A stretch of DNA of 64,000 nt, taken from assembly GCA_009801085.1 (NCBI GenBank), contig VNWV01000008.1:434001-498000 (forward strand), in the 5' to 3' direction. Source of the stretch: Lasiodiplodia sp. COLG20. Taxonomy: Eukaryota > Ascomycota > Dothideomycetes > Botryosphaeriales > Botryosphaeriaceae. This document shows positions 32,484 through 42,827 of the stretch, one piece after another. Below the pieces are notes generated by a model. That model saw nothing but the letters and a program-made list of their open reading frames with translations. It was not told the DNA's origin and did not search any database. Position 1 is the first letter of the stretch; each line of letters opens with the position of its first letter. The position numbers and the translations under genes are program-made.

Positions 32484-33183
32484 ACGCGACCGCAAGGAGC
32501 GACACTAAACCTCACTTTTCGTATCTATCGTTCGTGTCGTATAATCAATGATTGAGTATATGAAGGGGCCCCTGGGCATCATGGACTGATTCACTTATTG
32601 ATTCTGTGAGCTATGCCCAGAACACCATATGTCGCCAACGTCCTAGAAAGTCGACCTCTTTTTAGTTCTAAGTGCTCTTGATATGACTTAGGCAGCTGTG
32701 GTAACCCTGGATAGAGCACCGTGGTACATATCATCCGAGTTTTCTGCTGGATAACCCCGTCCATTGCCGGTTTCCACTCATCTTTAGGCCCGTTAATGAG
32801 GCAACCAGCCGTTTTGCAGCGGCGCTCATTTAGACCGCCCGAAAGGTAGGAAATGTCCCCGCAATCGTCGTGGCCACCTCCTTGATTTTCTGGCGTTTGT
32901 CGACCACGAAATGGGTATATGGGCATGGAATGCGGGACAGTCTCACTGCCCAGCCACATTTGTAGCCCCTATTCTTCGCTACTTTGAATCCATAGTTGCC
33001 ATAGGTTCTTTCTGAGTACTCCACAAAGGGGTTCAAACTAGTTCACTATCACACTACGACTGTCTAACCTAGCACCCCTCACTTGTAAGACCCTCGAGTG
33101 AGGTCAATATTGGTCGATTCATGACAGCAATGCCCTCTTTACCCACCGCGACCTCGTCTGTATAGGCAACTTCCAGAGAGCCG
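32484..33183. other. Intergenic, no convincing gene
   Basis: Two overlapping minus-strand frames (32959-32591 and 33036-32830) look mildly protein-like (for example GNYGFKVAKNRGYKCGW) but have no signal peptide, splice support or family motif. They may be decayed coding sequence. Confidence 0.4.
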
Positions 33184-33701
33184 CAGTCGGGTTACTCATA
33201 TCAAATGCGTGCGGGCTGCCCGGCCACACCAGTAGTGGAGCCTGGACACGGCACTGCCAAAGCCGGGTCCCATAGGCCACAGCCTAGTCCCGCAAGACCC
33301 TCTGCCAGCGCGGGCGAGGCGTAGCAGTCCTCGACGGGCGCCGGGTGGGGATGCTCCGGCGGCAGCCGGTATTCAACGGCCACAGCCACGGGCGCCGATG
33401 GCCTTAATCCACGCTGCGGCCATGACCATGCCCAAGGAGCGCGTGTAGGCTGTCATGCTGCCACCGTAGATGTGCAAGATACAGGGCCGCAGCAGCATCT
33501 ACGGCTGCGACTTCTCCTACTGTATCGGGGCGGTGGGTGCGGGCTCGAAGATGGAGAGCGTGATTGGGGCCACGCGGAACGGGGATGGGTCGTTCGGTGT
33601 GGGTGATGTCTGGATCGGCGAGGATTTGGTCCCAGGCGGGGGCGGTCATGGCTTAGAAGAACTGGCGTTGCTGGACGATGTCGCCGACTGTTCAGGGGCA
33701 T
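33184..33701 (-). pseudogene. Alpha/beta-hydrolase fold-3 relic
   Basis: The minus strand preserves EYRLPPEHPHPAPVEDCYA, the hallmark YRLAPE.P.PA...D segment of the hormone-sensitive-lipase-like (GDXG) hydrolases. Near 33220-33184 it reads WPGSPHAFDMSNPTAAL, the C-terminal segment with the catalytic His (G.PH.FD). The upstream frame MTAPAWDQILADPDITHTERP and RAWP-like fragments fit the family N-terminus. The central part with the HGGG and GDSAGG motifs is missing or out of frame, so both an internal deletion and frameshifts have occurred. The active gene would have been an esterase or lipase of 300-350 aa; this remnant cannot work. Confidence 0.65.
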
Positions 33702-34336
33702 ATGGCGGCGGAAGGAGGGACGAGAGTTCCTCGTCGAAAGGTGGTCGAGGAAGGCTATGTTTGAATGCTATGATTGTGGTCATGGATGATAGATGCTGTT
33801 TTGGTTTCTTTTCTCTTTTCTACTGATTATTCGTATCTGTATTTCATGTTCAATGGGATGAAGAGTGACGCATTAACACAAGCAGCCACTCTGGACCCCG
33901 TTGTGCAAATTTGATGACACGAGTGCCGAAACACACATTCCCATCCCTACAGGAAACGGCTTGAGCATTGATGTGGGCGTAAATTTGAATCGCGCCACAC
34001 GTACAGTTGCACGGTCAGCCGCGTTTCGGCAGACGGATGTTGGAGGCGCCGAAAGGTCGACCGTCTCTGACTTGTTCATAAATAGCTAGTAAAAGTTCGA
34101 GCACAGACTCGACAAAAGCAACGGTGTGGACCCAACGGGCCTTTTGTCACCACTGTCCGGATTTTACCCTTAACTCCGCCCAGCCCGATGGCACTTGGTA
34201 CGGTGACCTCCTTTCCATGATTACCTTAGCCCTAGCTCGGAGACTTTTAAATATCCGAATGAGAAAGGAATAGCTCGTAGTTACCGACTGTAGCTTGTTT
34301 ATATGCGAATCAATATTGCGGTTAGGTCTGTATGCT
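33702..34336. other. Intergenic, promoter side of secreted hydrolase
   Basis: No coding motif is seen on either strand. It includes the 5' flank of the hydrolase starting at about 34337. Confidence 0.45.
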
Positions 34337-35747
34337 ATGCTTTCTATCGACACAATGTGGCCACTTTCTCTCTGGTTCTGGGTTCTTGCTTGCCAATGTT
34401 GGCTATCGAATGCAACACCAACTAATGTGCTTCCCCTTTTTCAAATTGAGAGCGGTTCAGTCTCTAATGTTAATAGTTTACGAAGTGTGACTTTCTTCAG
34501 CCAGACACGGTACAGTGCTCAACACAGGTAGAGTGCTAAAGAAAGCTAATAATTTCCAGAGCGATCTCGTGGACACCAGTTACTCGCATCTGGTGAAGAC
34601 CGTCAAAATACCATCCGGAACGACGTACCGATATGTATTTTCACGGCCGACTCAACATGACAAACCATATCTCCTCTTCATCCACGGATTCCCCTCGTCC
34701 TCATTCGACTGGCGACATCAGATAGACTATTTCACAGCCCAGGGTTACGGCGTCATTGCTCCTGATCTGTTGGGATATGGAGGCACCGATAATCCGCCCG
34801 ATCTAGCACGCTTCGGGTTGAAGAACATGGTACAGGAACTTGGCAATTTGATGGATTGCGAAAGGGTTGACTCCGTGTTTGGTATCGGGCATGACTTGTA
34901 GGTACAGAATTTGCCCGGTATTCTTCATTCGTTGCTGACTTGAAGTAGTGGTTCCGTGGTGCTCTCCCGTGCCATCACCTACATGCCAGAACGTCTCAAA
35001 GGCGTGGCATTTGTCGGGGTCGGATATGCTCCTCCACCTCTGGCCTTCAACCAGGCCGGGGTCGAAGCAGTCAATAACGCCACATTAGCCTCACTAGGGT
35101 ATCCGATCCTGGGCTACTGGTACTTTATGAATGAGGACGATACTGCTTCGATAATGGATGTTTTTGTAAGTGTTTCGTCTCTGCGGATGGACCGCCACGG
35201 CTGACCACGAATTGAAGACGGATTCAGCTTATGCGCTTACCTACACCAACAATTCTTCGTATATGAAGGAGCATTTCTCTCCTGTTGGAGCATACAAAGA
35301 GTGGCTGTTAGACGACAAGATTGCGCCATGGGGAGGTTTCCTCAACTCTACGGACAAAAAAACCTTTAAGAGAATCCTTGCTCTGCACGGTGGATTTGAT
35401 GGGCCTTTGAAATCCTACAAGTCGCTGATGAGAGACATCAATGCGCTTGACGAAGCAGGTACGAATGCAAACGACAACTTGTTGATTCTTTCTCACGTGT
35501 TTTCATAGGCATTCCCGCGTCTGCGGCCAACATACCTCACCCTGCTCTTCTTCTGACGGCAAGTCTGGATCCCGTCGGTCTTCCCGACGTACAAGTCAAC
35601 AACACCGCTCCATACGCCAAGATACTTCGCGTCAGGTCTCTGGAAGGTGGACACTTCGTGCACCTCGAAAAGCCAAATGAGGTCAATAGCGAAATCCGGA
35701 GTTTGGTCGACAATATTACCGGGAACATGACGTCACAGGTTCAATAG
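34337..35747 (+). CDS. Secreted alpha/beta-hydrolase, epoxide-hydrolase type
   Basis: ATG 34337 begins a signal peptide (MWPLSLWFWVLACQCWLSNA). Later exons are clear: up to 34897, then 34949-35165, 35218-35458 and 35509-35747, all in phase. The junction between the signal-peptide exon and the frame at about 34515 is not settled; an acceptor at TTCTTCAG (34500) or a short intron near 34530 are candidates. Motifs in order are LLFIHGFPSSSFDW (oxyanion HGFP), GYGGTDNPPD, GIGHDFGSVVLSR (nucleophile Asp, GHDxG with Phe for the usual Trp), LTASLDPVG (acid) and EGGHFVHLEKP (His). This is a complete epoxide-hydrolase/haloalkane-dehalogenase-like triad. The substrate is unknown and export is predicted. 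It lies between a hydrolase relic and another secreted hydrolase. Confidence 0.85.
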
Positions 35748-36031
35748 ATGAGCGTCACTATCAGGAAAGAGTATTTCGTTGATGGAGGTGTGGACTAGAT
35801 AGCACCTGAAATAATCTCCCGCACCACTGCGACCCCGCTGCAAATGCAACATCTCTACTCGCCACTCTGGAGCTTCTCTCGAATTCTTAGATTGCTTTGG
35901 CATCAATAGAACATTGTGGTATACTTTACAAGAAACGATACTCGATTCACTAACAGGATGAACTGAAGCTACCTTCTGGATGCAAATGTATAATATTCTT
36001 CTAATCGTCATTCGCCTCAACCAACCCCACT

Positions 36032-37468
36032 TCAGAAAAACCGCCCAGGCTTGCTCAACCACTGATCAACATAATCAAACGTCGTCTTAACCGTATCGCC
36101 AAACTCGCCCGCATACGCCTCGCACTCCGTACACGTATTAATCGTATGCTGAGCACCCTCCACAAACGCGATATCAGTATCATTACTCACAGCAGCCAAA
36201 TGCGTCTTCTCGATATTCATGAACTCATAGTGGCCCGTGTTGCCCATAGTCAGCAACGGCACGTGGATGCCCTTGACGGCGGCGATGGGCACCAGCTGCG
36301 ACGAGTTCCACACGATGCCGGTCACGCCGTCGGCCTGGTAGCCGAAGTCCTCGGTGGTGGTGACGGCGAAGGTGGCCAGGAAGCGCTTGATGGTCGTCTT
36401 CAGGCCGCCGTTCAGGTACGAGTTGGCGAGCGAGGAGACGGTGGTGGCGGTGCGGACGGAGGGCACGATTTGCGTGGTGTAGCTGCCGTTCTTGTGGAGG
36501 AGCTTCCAGGGGTAGGTGGTGTGGTGGAGGTAGCTCAGGTCCTGACGCCAGGTTAACCGTCTGTTCGGGGAGGGGAGGGGAGGGGAGGCCTGAAGCGGAG
36601 AGACACTTACCTGGGGGAAGAACTTGTTGTTCATGCCGAGATACAGCGCGTCGGGGATGTAAAACGGCTCGTCATCCGCGAACAGCCCCGTGCCGTTCTC
36701 AATTGCCGCCAGCCGTTCCTTCGCATACGCGATGAGGCGCGTATTCCGCGCATGCACGCCCGCCGCGAACCGCTCCGCAAACTCCGCGCTGTAGTTCGAC
36801 GACCCCGTCCCACTCCACCCATGCGCCGTGCTGTACAGATCCAGCGCCTCATCAATCGCCATCCCCGACGTCTCATCCTGGATAGCCGGGTTCAACGACA
36901 TGACCGTCATCGGCCCAATGCCGAAGTTGGCGTCGTCCAAAATAACGCCATCAGCGGCCGGAAGCCCCTCCACCGCGCTCGAACACGGATAAATCTTCTC
37001 ACTCCCATTACACGCGGCCGCCCCATTCTCCGCCACATTCTGATACTGCGCCAGCATCGCGCCGCCGCCCGAATGCCCGAACAACACCACCCGCTCGATA
37101 TCCGACTGGTTCCGCAACCACGACACCGCGTACCCCGCATCCAGCAGCATGTCCTCGAAGTTCAGATCAGACATGTACCCCGACTTGCTCGCCGCGTTGT
37201 TGGCGCAGAGGACGGTGTATCCCCGTGCAGGCAGTTCGGAACACGGGTAGAACGACCAGTAGTCCTGCTCGGCGTGCATGACCATGATGGCTGTGGCGGC
37301 TTTGGCGGCGTCGCCGCCTGGCAAGGGCCGGAAGAGGGCGCCGACGGTGCCGCCGCCGGAGGCGAGGTCGATGGCGGTGGGGGAGGGGAGGGTGGCGGCG
37401 GATGTGGCGGTGGCGCCGAGCGCGCCGGTTGCCAGGGAGGCGAGGGGGATGATGAGGGAGCGGATCAT
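36032..37468 (-). CDS. Secreted alpha/beta-hydrolase with GHSGGG motif
   Basis: The frame is open for 478 codons, but a perfect intron lies inside it: donor GTAAGT at 36610, acceptor CGTCAG at 36542, 69 bp, phase 0, no stop. Spliced, the protein has 455 aa (exons 37468-36611 and 36541-36032). The N-terminus is a signal peptide (MIRSLIIPLASLATGALGA). AIMVMHAEQDYW, LPARGYTVLCANN, VVLFGHSGGGAML (nucleophile Ser, about 131-136), HVPLLTMGNTGHYEF and EGAQHTINTC (His) give an alpha/beta-hydrolase order. Several Asn-x-Ser/Thr sites fit export. The substrate class is not clear; an esterase or acetylhydrolase role is possible. It is convergent with the epoxide-hydrolase-like gene (285 bp). Confidence 0.85.
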   Translation of the reverse strand: MIRSLIIPLASLATGALGATATSAATLPSPTAIDLASGGGTVGALFRPLPGGDAAKAATAIMVMHAEQDYWSFYPCSELPARGYTVLCANNAASKSGYMSDLNFEDMLLDAGYAVSWLRNQSDIERVVLFGHSGGGAMLAQYQNVAENGAAACNGSEKIYPCSSAVEGLPAADGVILDDANFGIGPMTVMSLNPAIQDETSGMAIDEALDLYSTAHGWSGTGSSNYSAEFAERFAAGVHARNTRLIAYAKERLAAIENGTGLFADDEPFYIPDALYLGMNNKFFPQVSVSPLQASPPLPSPNRRLTWRQDLSYLHHTTYPWKLLHKNGSYTTQIVPSVRTATTVSSLANSYLNGGLKTTIKRFLATFAVTTTEDFGYQADGVTGIVWNSSQLVPIAAVKGIHVPLLTMGNTGHYEFMNIEKTHLAAVSNDTDIAFVEGAQHTINTCTECEAYAGEFGDTVKTTFDYVDQWLSKPGRFF

Positions 37469-38495
37469 GACGGGCGAATTGAATTGAGGGTTAGGAATTC
37501 TTGTGGAACGAGAGACGGGGTCAAGTGGTTTGAGCCTGTCATTCTACAAGTCGTCGGCGAGAAGGCGGACTTTTTATGCTCTCGAAATCGCTATGAATCA
37601 CTATGACCATGGTTCGTTTTGGGCGCGGGAAACATGAGATGCTCCTTGGGGAAACGGTTTGAAGCTGGGACCAGCATGAGGCTCTCTTCTGAATGTCAGT
37701 CGGCCTGGCGCTACTCCCGCGCGGGCGAAACGCTGGCCGACGTCGTAAATCCGGGCTGCAGATACACGGTCTTGCTTATCGCCGAGAAGACCGAGCTCTC
37801 GTACCAGTGTTGTAGCTGACGCGTTTGGCAATATAGCTCTCTTGGCTAGTAATTGTTCAGTAAAGGAGAGTGGTGTGGTGGGATGGATGACAAATCTCAC
37901 CAGATGTTCCGGCAATGTGTACGGGGTTTGGTTAGCGACATGGCGTTAGCGTGAGAGGTTCTTTCGACCACCAACCCTGTTGCTAATGTCCGATGAATCA
38001 CCAATTTTACTGTCGACGAAGGTGTGCACTGCGAATCCTCAGTCAATTAAGGTCTGTTCTCTACTGTCCAATCGATGTGAAAAAAAAAATTGAAACTCCC
38101 TTCATATACCAGAAAGCAAGAACTTTTCTCTCCCTTCCAGCACGCCGCCAAAGACTTGCCACTCTTCCCTCCATATTCCCATGCAAATGATGTAAAGTAG
38201 TCCTCGGAAGATCGTAGAGTCCATCCTCAATACCCAACCGAAGTAGCGCGTCTACCACTTCTGCCAAACGCAAAGCCCAAAACCTGAGAAGAAAGAGTAA
38301 AGAAATGGAAAGCCAGGTCAATGAAGACCGCAAACGCCATCCACCTCAGCCAGAAAACGCCCTAGCACGTAGGCGGCCCCAAGGCGTCAAGATCTCCCTC
38401 CGCCTCCGGCCCCGTCACTTTTATAAACCCCAAACTCCAGGAATCCGTGACACCGAGGAAGAAGAAAAAAAGAAATAGCAGCAGCCACTGTCGTC
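37469..38495. other. 1 kb intergenic, boundary of accessory and core regions
   Basis: No gene motif is seen. Sequence to the left carries relics and AT-rich gaps; sequence to the right is compact and GC-rich. The start codon of the hydrolase at 37468 faces this stretch. Confidence 0.5.
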
Positions 38496-41400
38496 TTACT
38501 CCGCACCGGAACCGGCACCAGCACCAGCACCAGCACCTGAATCCGAAAGTTTGTCCTCATCCTGTAAAGTCTCGTCGACTAACTTGTCCAAGAATGTGTC
38601 AAAGTCATCATCAGCGTCCGTACCTGCAGCTTGACCACCCTCCTGGACGGCCTCCTTCTCATCGGCATTCGCATCAGCAGAACCAGTGCCAGAAGCAAGA
38701 GCCTCAGACCCAGAGAGCGGAGCCGCCGCCGCCGCCGCAGCATCCTTCTCCTCCTTCACCTCTTCCTCTTCTTTCACACGCGGCATCGTCTGTGACGACG
38801 GCGATGATGCCGACGGCTGGAGCAGCGACTCTGGGGAAGACAGGCGCTGTTTCTTAGCGGGAGGCTCCTGCTGCTCGGACGCCGCGTCGTCGTCGTTCGT
38901 GTCGACAGTAGCAGTGGCAGAAGCAGAAGCAGAAGCAGCAGAAGGCACCGGAGAGTCGGCGGGGATGGCGACGGCGGGATCGGAAACTTCAGCGGTGGTG
39001 GTGGTCGTCGTGTCATCGCGCTGCTCGGAGCGGCTGCGCTTCTTTGAGGTGACTGAAGCAGCTGAGGCGGAGCGAGCGGATGAAGCCGAGTGGGCGGACG
39101 AAGACGAGGACGAGGACAGGGCGGGTGAAGGGCGCTCGACAGGCGAAAGGATGCCAGAAGGAACGGAAGAGAGGCCCGAGCTAGCCATCGAAGTCTCGCG
39201 CAGCTGCTCGGTGCCGGGCTGCTGAACGTCGGCTTGCTCATTAGTGTCTTTATCGATGTCAGGCTCAGCTGTGCCACCCATCTCGACATCTCCGTCTTCA
39301 CCTCCATCCGCGCCTTCCTCTTCCTGCTGCTCTGCCTCACTCTCACTCTCATCAGGCGGGAATCGCTTCACCCACTCCTGCTCGAGCGCGTCGAGCCTGA
39401 AGCCCGTAATCTTCCAGCTGAGGTCTTGACCGGCGTGGAAGTTCATTTCGTAATTCGTAACTTCCTTCGCTCCGCGCACCCGGTGCTCATTGCGGGTGGC
39501 ATGCAGCATGAGCCTGCGGCTACCGGCGTCGTCGGTCATTAGGTCGATGCCGTGAGTATGGTAGAACGTTTCAGCGAGGTGAGCCGCGAAGGCGTTGGCG
39601 CGAGCGTCCGGAGTCAAGGTGGAGATGGCGACGAGGGACGCGTCAGGGTAGGGATTGCGGCGAGGCTTGTGTTTCGGTGGCAGCGTGGACACGGGTGGAG
39701 GTGGCGTCGTTGTCTGAGAGGTGGAAGGTTGGGCGGTCGTGGAAGAAGTGTCGATGTGACGGGTTGCGTCATCGGGCTGGACAGCAGAAGTGGACCCTTC
39801 ACCACGACCCTTTTCGATGACCTCCTTCTGCAAGGCGCGCGTCTCGGCGAACTTGTCCAATTTCTTCAGCGTCATCTCCCAAGTCAAGAACTGCTCGCCC
39901 CAGCGAAACATTCCTCTCGTGCTTCTCTTGGCCTGACTGTCCTGTATCAGGAATGGTATGGCAGCGGTTGCGTGTGCGCCTAGCTGCTGCATGGCTGCCG
40001 CATCCTCCACGAGATTCTGCTTGTTGGTGATTTTCCACGCGGCAACGATGTAAGCAACGAGCGCGTTAGCACGTGGATCAGGCGTTAAGTCGGCACCGTA
40101 GTTGTAGACAGGAGCAGCAGGTTTAGCTGCCTTGCTTTTCTTTTCAGCTGCCTTGGCTGTGGGAACGGTGGGAAGCTGCTTGGCCTTCTTCTTAGCAAGG
40201 CTGGCTTTTGCAACCACTGCCTGCTTCTGCTTGGGACCAGACGGAGCCGGAACATGCTTCTCTTCCAGCTCCTTCTCTTTCTCAGCCTCCTTTTCCCGTA
40301 GAGCATCCTTAGGTGAGGGTGAGGAGTGCATAAGCATCTCATTGCGAAGCTGGTCACTAGGATCAGCATCATCGTTGGCTGAAGAATGCATGAGCATCTC
40401 ATTGTGAAGCTGGTCATTGGGATCAGCATCGTCATCAGACTCCTCCTCCACCGGCTGTACTCTCTTGGCCGCAGCCGGAACAATATCGACAATATCCATG
40501 GCATCTACTCCCGGATCATGAGAAGCGGCGGGCATCAACTGACCGGAACGAGCGGAACCATCAGCCTGACCTTGAGAAGACGCCAAAAGCGATCGACCGA
40601 GGCTTGCCGCACGCTTGGTAACCCAGGCTATGGGGTTTACCCAGCCGGAGGCAGCAGGAATACCCACCGGGTAAGCAGACATGGGTCCCAGAAGGGGAGC
40701 CGGGTTCATAAACTGTTCTGGGAAGCCGGCAGGGCCGGGGAGCATGGTCATCCGGGGGTCGATGCCAAAGCTGCCTGCAGGGATAGTGGGCGTGGCAACC
40801 TGAGTGTGATGGTCGAAGCTGTCGGGAAGAGTTTGATGGACGTAGCCGGTGAAATCGTTGTCTGGGCCAAGCTGTTGTTGAGTAGATGAAGCTTGTAGTG
40901 GCTGAAGTGACGCATTAGATACTGGAATGACGGCGTTTTGCTGCTCAGGCGGAGCAACGTTGCCCTGCATCTGATTTTGAGGAGCAGTCTGAGGCTGAGG
41001 TTGAGGTTGAGGTTGAGCAAGTCCGCTCGTGGATGCGTCGGCCTTCACCTTGAGCTTCACAAGCAAAGACTTCATAGCGGGAGCCGAGCTGCTAGCAGCA
41101 TCCTTTGTCGCCTCCTTTGGCTTCGGCTTCGGCTTGTCTTCCTGTTTCAGCTTGACGCCAACATAAGCCGCAAGCCGATCGGCCCTGTTCCAGTTCGTTT
41201 TCTTCAGCTCCCTAATCTTTGCAATGCTCCGATCGCGAGTGGCCTTCAGCCAGATCTCCGTCGCGAAAGGACTGCACCATGGCCCAACAACCTGTGCGAT
41301 GGTGAAGCCAGCCCGAGCAATCTCTCGCGCCTTTTGCATTTCTTCTTTGCTTGGAGCCCAGCCGAACCAGCGAACGAAGGCGGCGTGAATACGCGCAAGT

Positions 41401-41948
41401 TGGTCTTGTGAGATCTTGGACCGAGTGTCCATGTAGTGGACGATAAGCTTCCATTCTGCTTGGCGCTGATCTTCGGTGAGGTCCTTGGGAGTTGCAGCTG
41501 CAGGGATAGCGGCTGCACCGTTGACGTTGGGTCGCGTGGGCGTGAGGTTGTTGCCCTTTTTGGGAATATCAGGAAGTGTCTGGTTCGATTCAGGGGCATT
41601 CGATGTGCTTGATTCCGGGTGGACAGGAGCAGAATCGGAAGCCGACTGAGTGGGGGTGTCGGCAGGGGCAGTGATTTGCACAAAGCTTGGAGTGGATCCG
41701 GACCAAGAAGAGCCTACACTCGATGTTAGCAAGGGAACTATTCAAAGATATAGAGTTAGCTTGAGGAAGCACGACTTACCTGGCAGCATGTGATTGAGAA
41801 GTTGATCCCAAGCCTCCCCGTTGGGTCCCATAGCGCCACCAAACTCGTCGTCAATGGCTCTCATAGCTTGAACGACTATGCCGAGCAGCTCGGAAAGCCT
41901 CGCCTGGGACGATCTGCTCATTATGCGATCGGCTAGTGGAGGAGCCAT
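38496..41948 (-). CDS. Large low-complexity protein with a duplicated domain of unknown function
   Basis: Exon 1 (41948-41780) and exon 2 (41713-38496) join in phase across an intron with GTAAGT, branch GCTAAC and TGTAG, giving 1128 aa. An alternative acceptor (GAATAG near 41746) would add residues in frame. A folded-looking segment at about 130-250 (WKLIVHYMDTRSKISQDQ, FGWAPSKEEMQKARE) is followed by Pro/Gln-rich sequence. Two similar modules appear at about 599-685 (LTPDPRANALVAYIV...LGAHAT...LTWEMTLKKLD) and 756-840 (LTPDARANAFAAHLA...LMLHAT...LSWKITGFRLD). A 20-residue-spaced repeat, DQLHNEMLMHSS then DQLRNEMLMHSS, and a Lys-rich stretch lie before them. The C-terminus is Ser/Glu/Ala-rich with SKKRSRSEQ and AKKQRLS, likely nuclear localisation signals. 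The family is unknown. Confidence 0.8.
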
Positions 41949-42827
41949 TGTTAGAACCGACCCTCCTTATAGCGACGATGCACGTGTGCGGGGACTACAG
42001 ACCTGTGCCAGCGTAAGTCCAGAATTAAAGAGCCAAGGTATGTAGATGAAAGGTGAGCATGTGAAATTGAAGCGGTAAATAGGCTGCAATGCTGGGCGGA
42101 GCTGGCTGTCTGGAATTTGGGGCAACGGTTGACGAGGTTGTAAAGGACTTGCAGTTTTGAAAAAAGGACGCGGGTTGCAAATACCGTAGGAGCAGTCGGT
42201 TCAACGAGGTAGGTGGCGTCGGATGGTCGTTGTGAATGGCAGCTAGTGGATGAAAATTCCGAACCTCACATTGACATGCCTAGAGTCAAGGTTGAGCGCC
42301 ACTGCCGTTCCGCAAACCAGGACGATGCGGCCTAAGAGGCTTCAAGGGGCGCGCGGCCGGAGCCTTCAAGGTGCGTCGCGGAGGTCCTTCGTGAAGTTGT
42401 CGACGGTTCGAAGGTAGGTACGCAGATGGGTGCAGAGGTTGGGTGTCGAGGTTGAGGTTGGAGCGGAAGAAGGACCCGACCTCTGGATAGATCTTTGGCC
42501 GGGCCTGTGATAGACCCCGTGACGGGTAGAGCCCGGCACTGCATGTGATTAAGATGCTGGACACAAAACAGGAAAGAGCAAGAACAAGGGCAGACACGGG
42601 GATGAAATGCAGAAAATAAGATGCCACACATGACGTCTACATGAAGTCTATCAAAGGGAGTGTAGATCATGACAGAAGGATGTGGTACAAGATCTCCAAA
42701 GATGAACGGGTATTATGCCAACACAACCGCTACATACAGACTCAGTGCCAGGATGTCAAGCAGTGCAGGATACCTGAAGATACCCCTGAATGCTGTTCCT
42801 CATCTTTAGTACTTCCAAGCAAACCTC
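41949..42827. other. Intergenic, no gene seen
   Basis: This stretch lies upstream of the large minus-strand gene and downstream of the pantothenate synthetase gene. Short frames carry no family motifs. It probably holds promoter and 5' UTR on the left and 3' UTR on the right. Confidence 0.5.

Noticed and set aside
32591..33036. Minus-strand frames as a small secreted effector
   Set aside because: No signal sequence, and stops separate the two pieces.
36752..37606. 284-codon plus-strand frame over the GHSGGG hydrolase
   Set aside because: Arg/His-rich antisense shadow; the minus strand has the signal peptide, nucleophile motif and splice sites.
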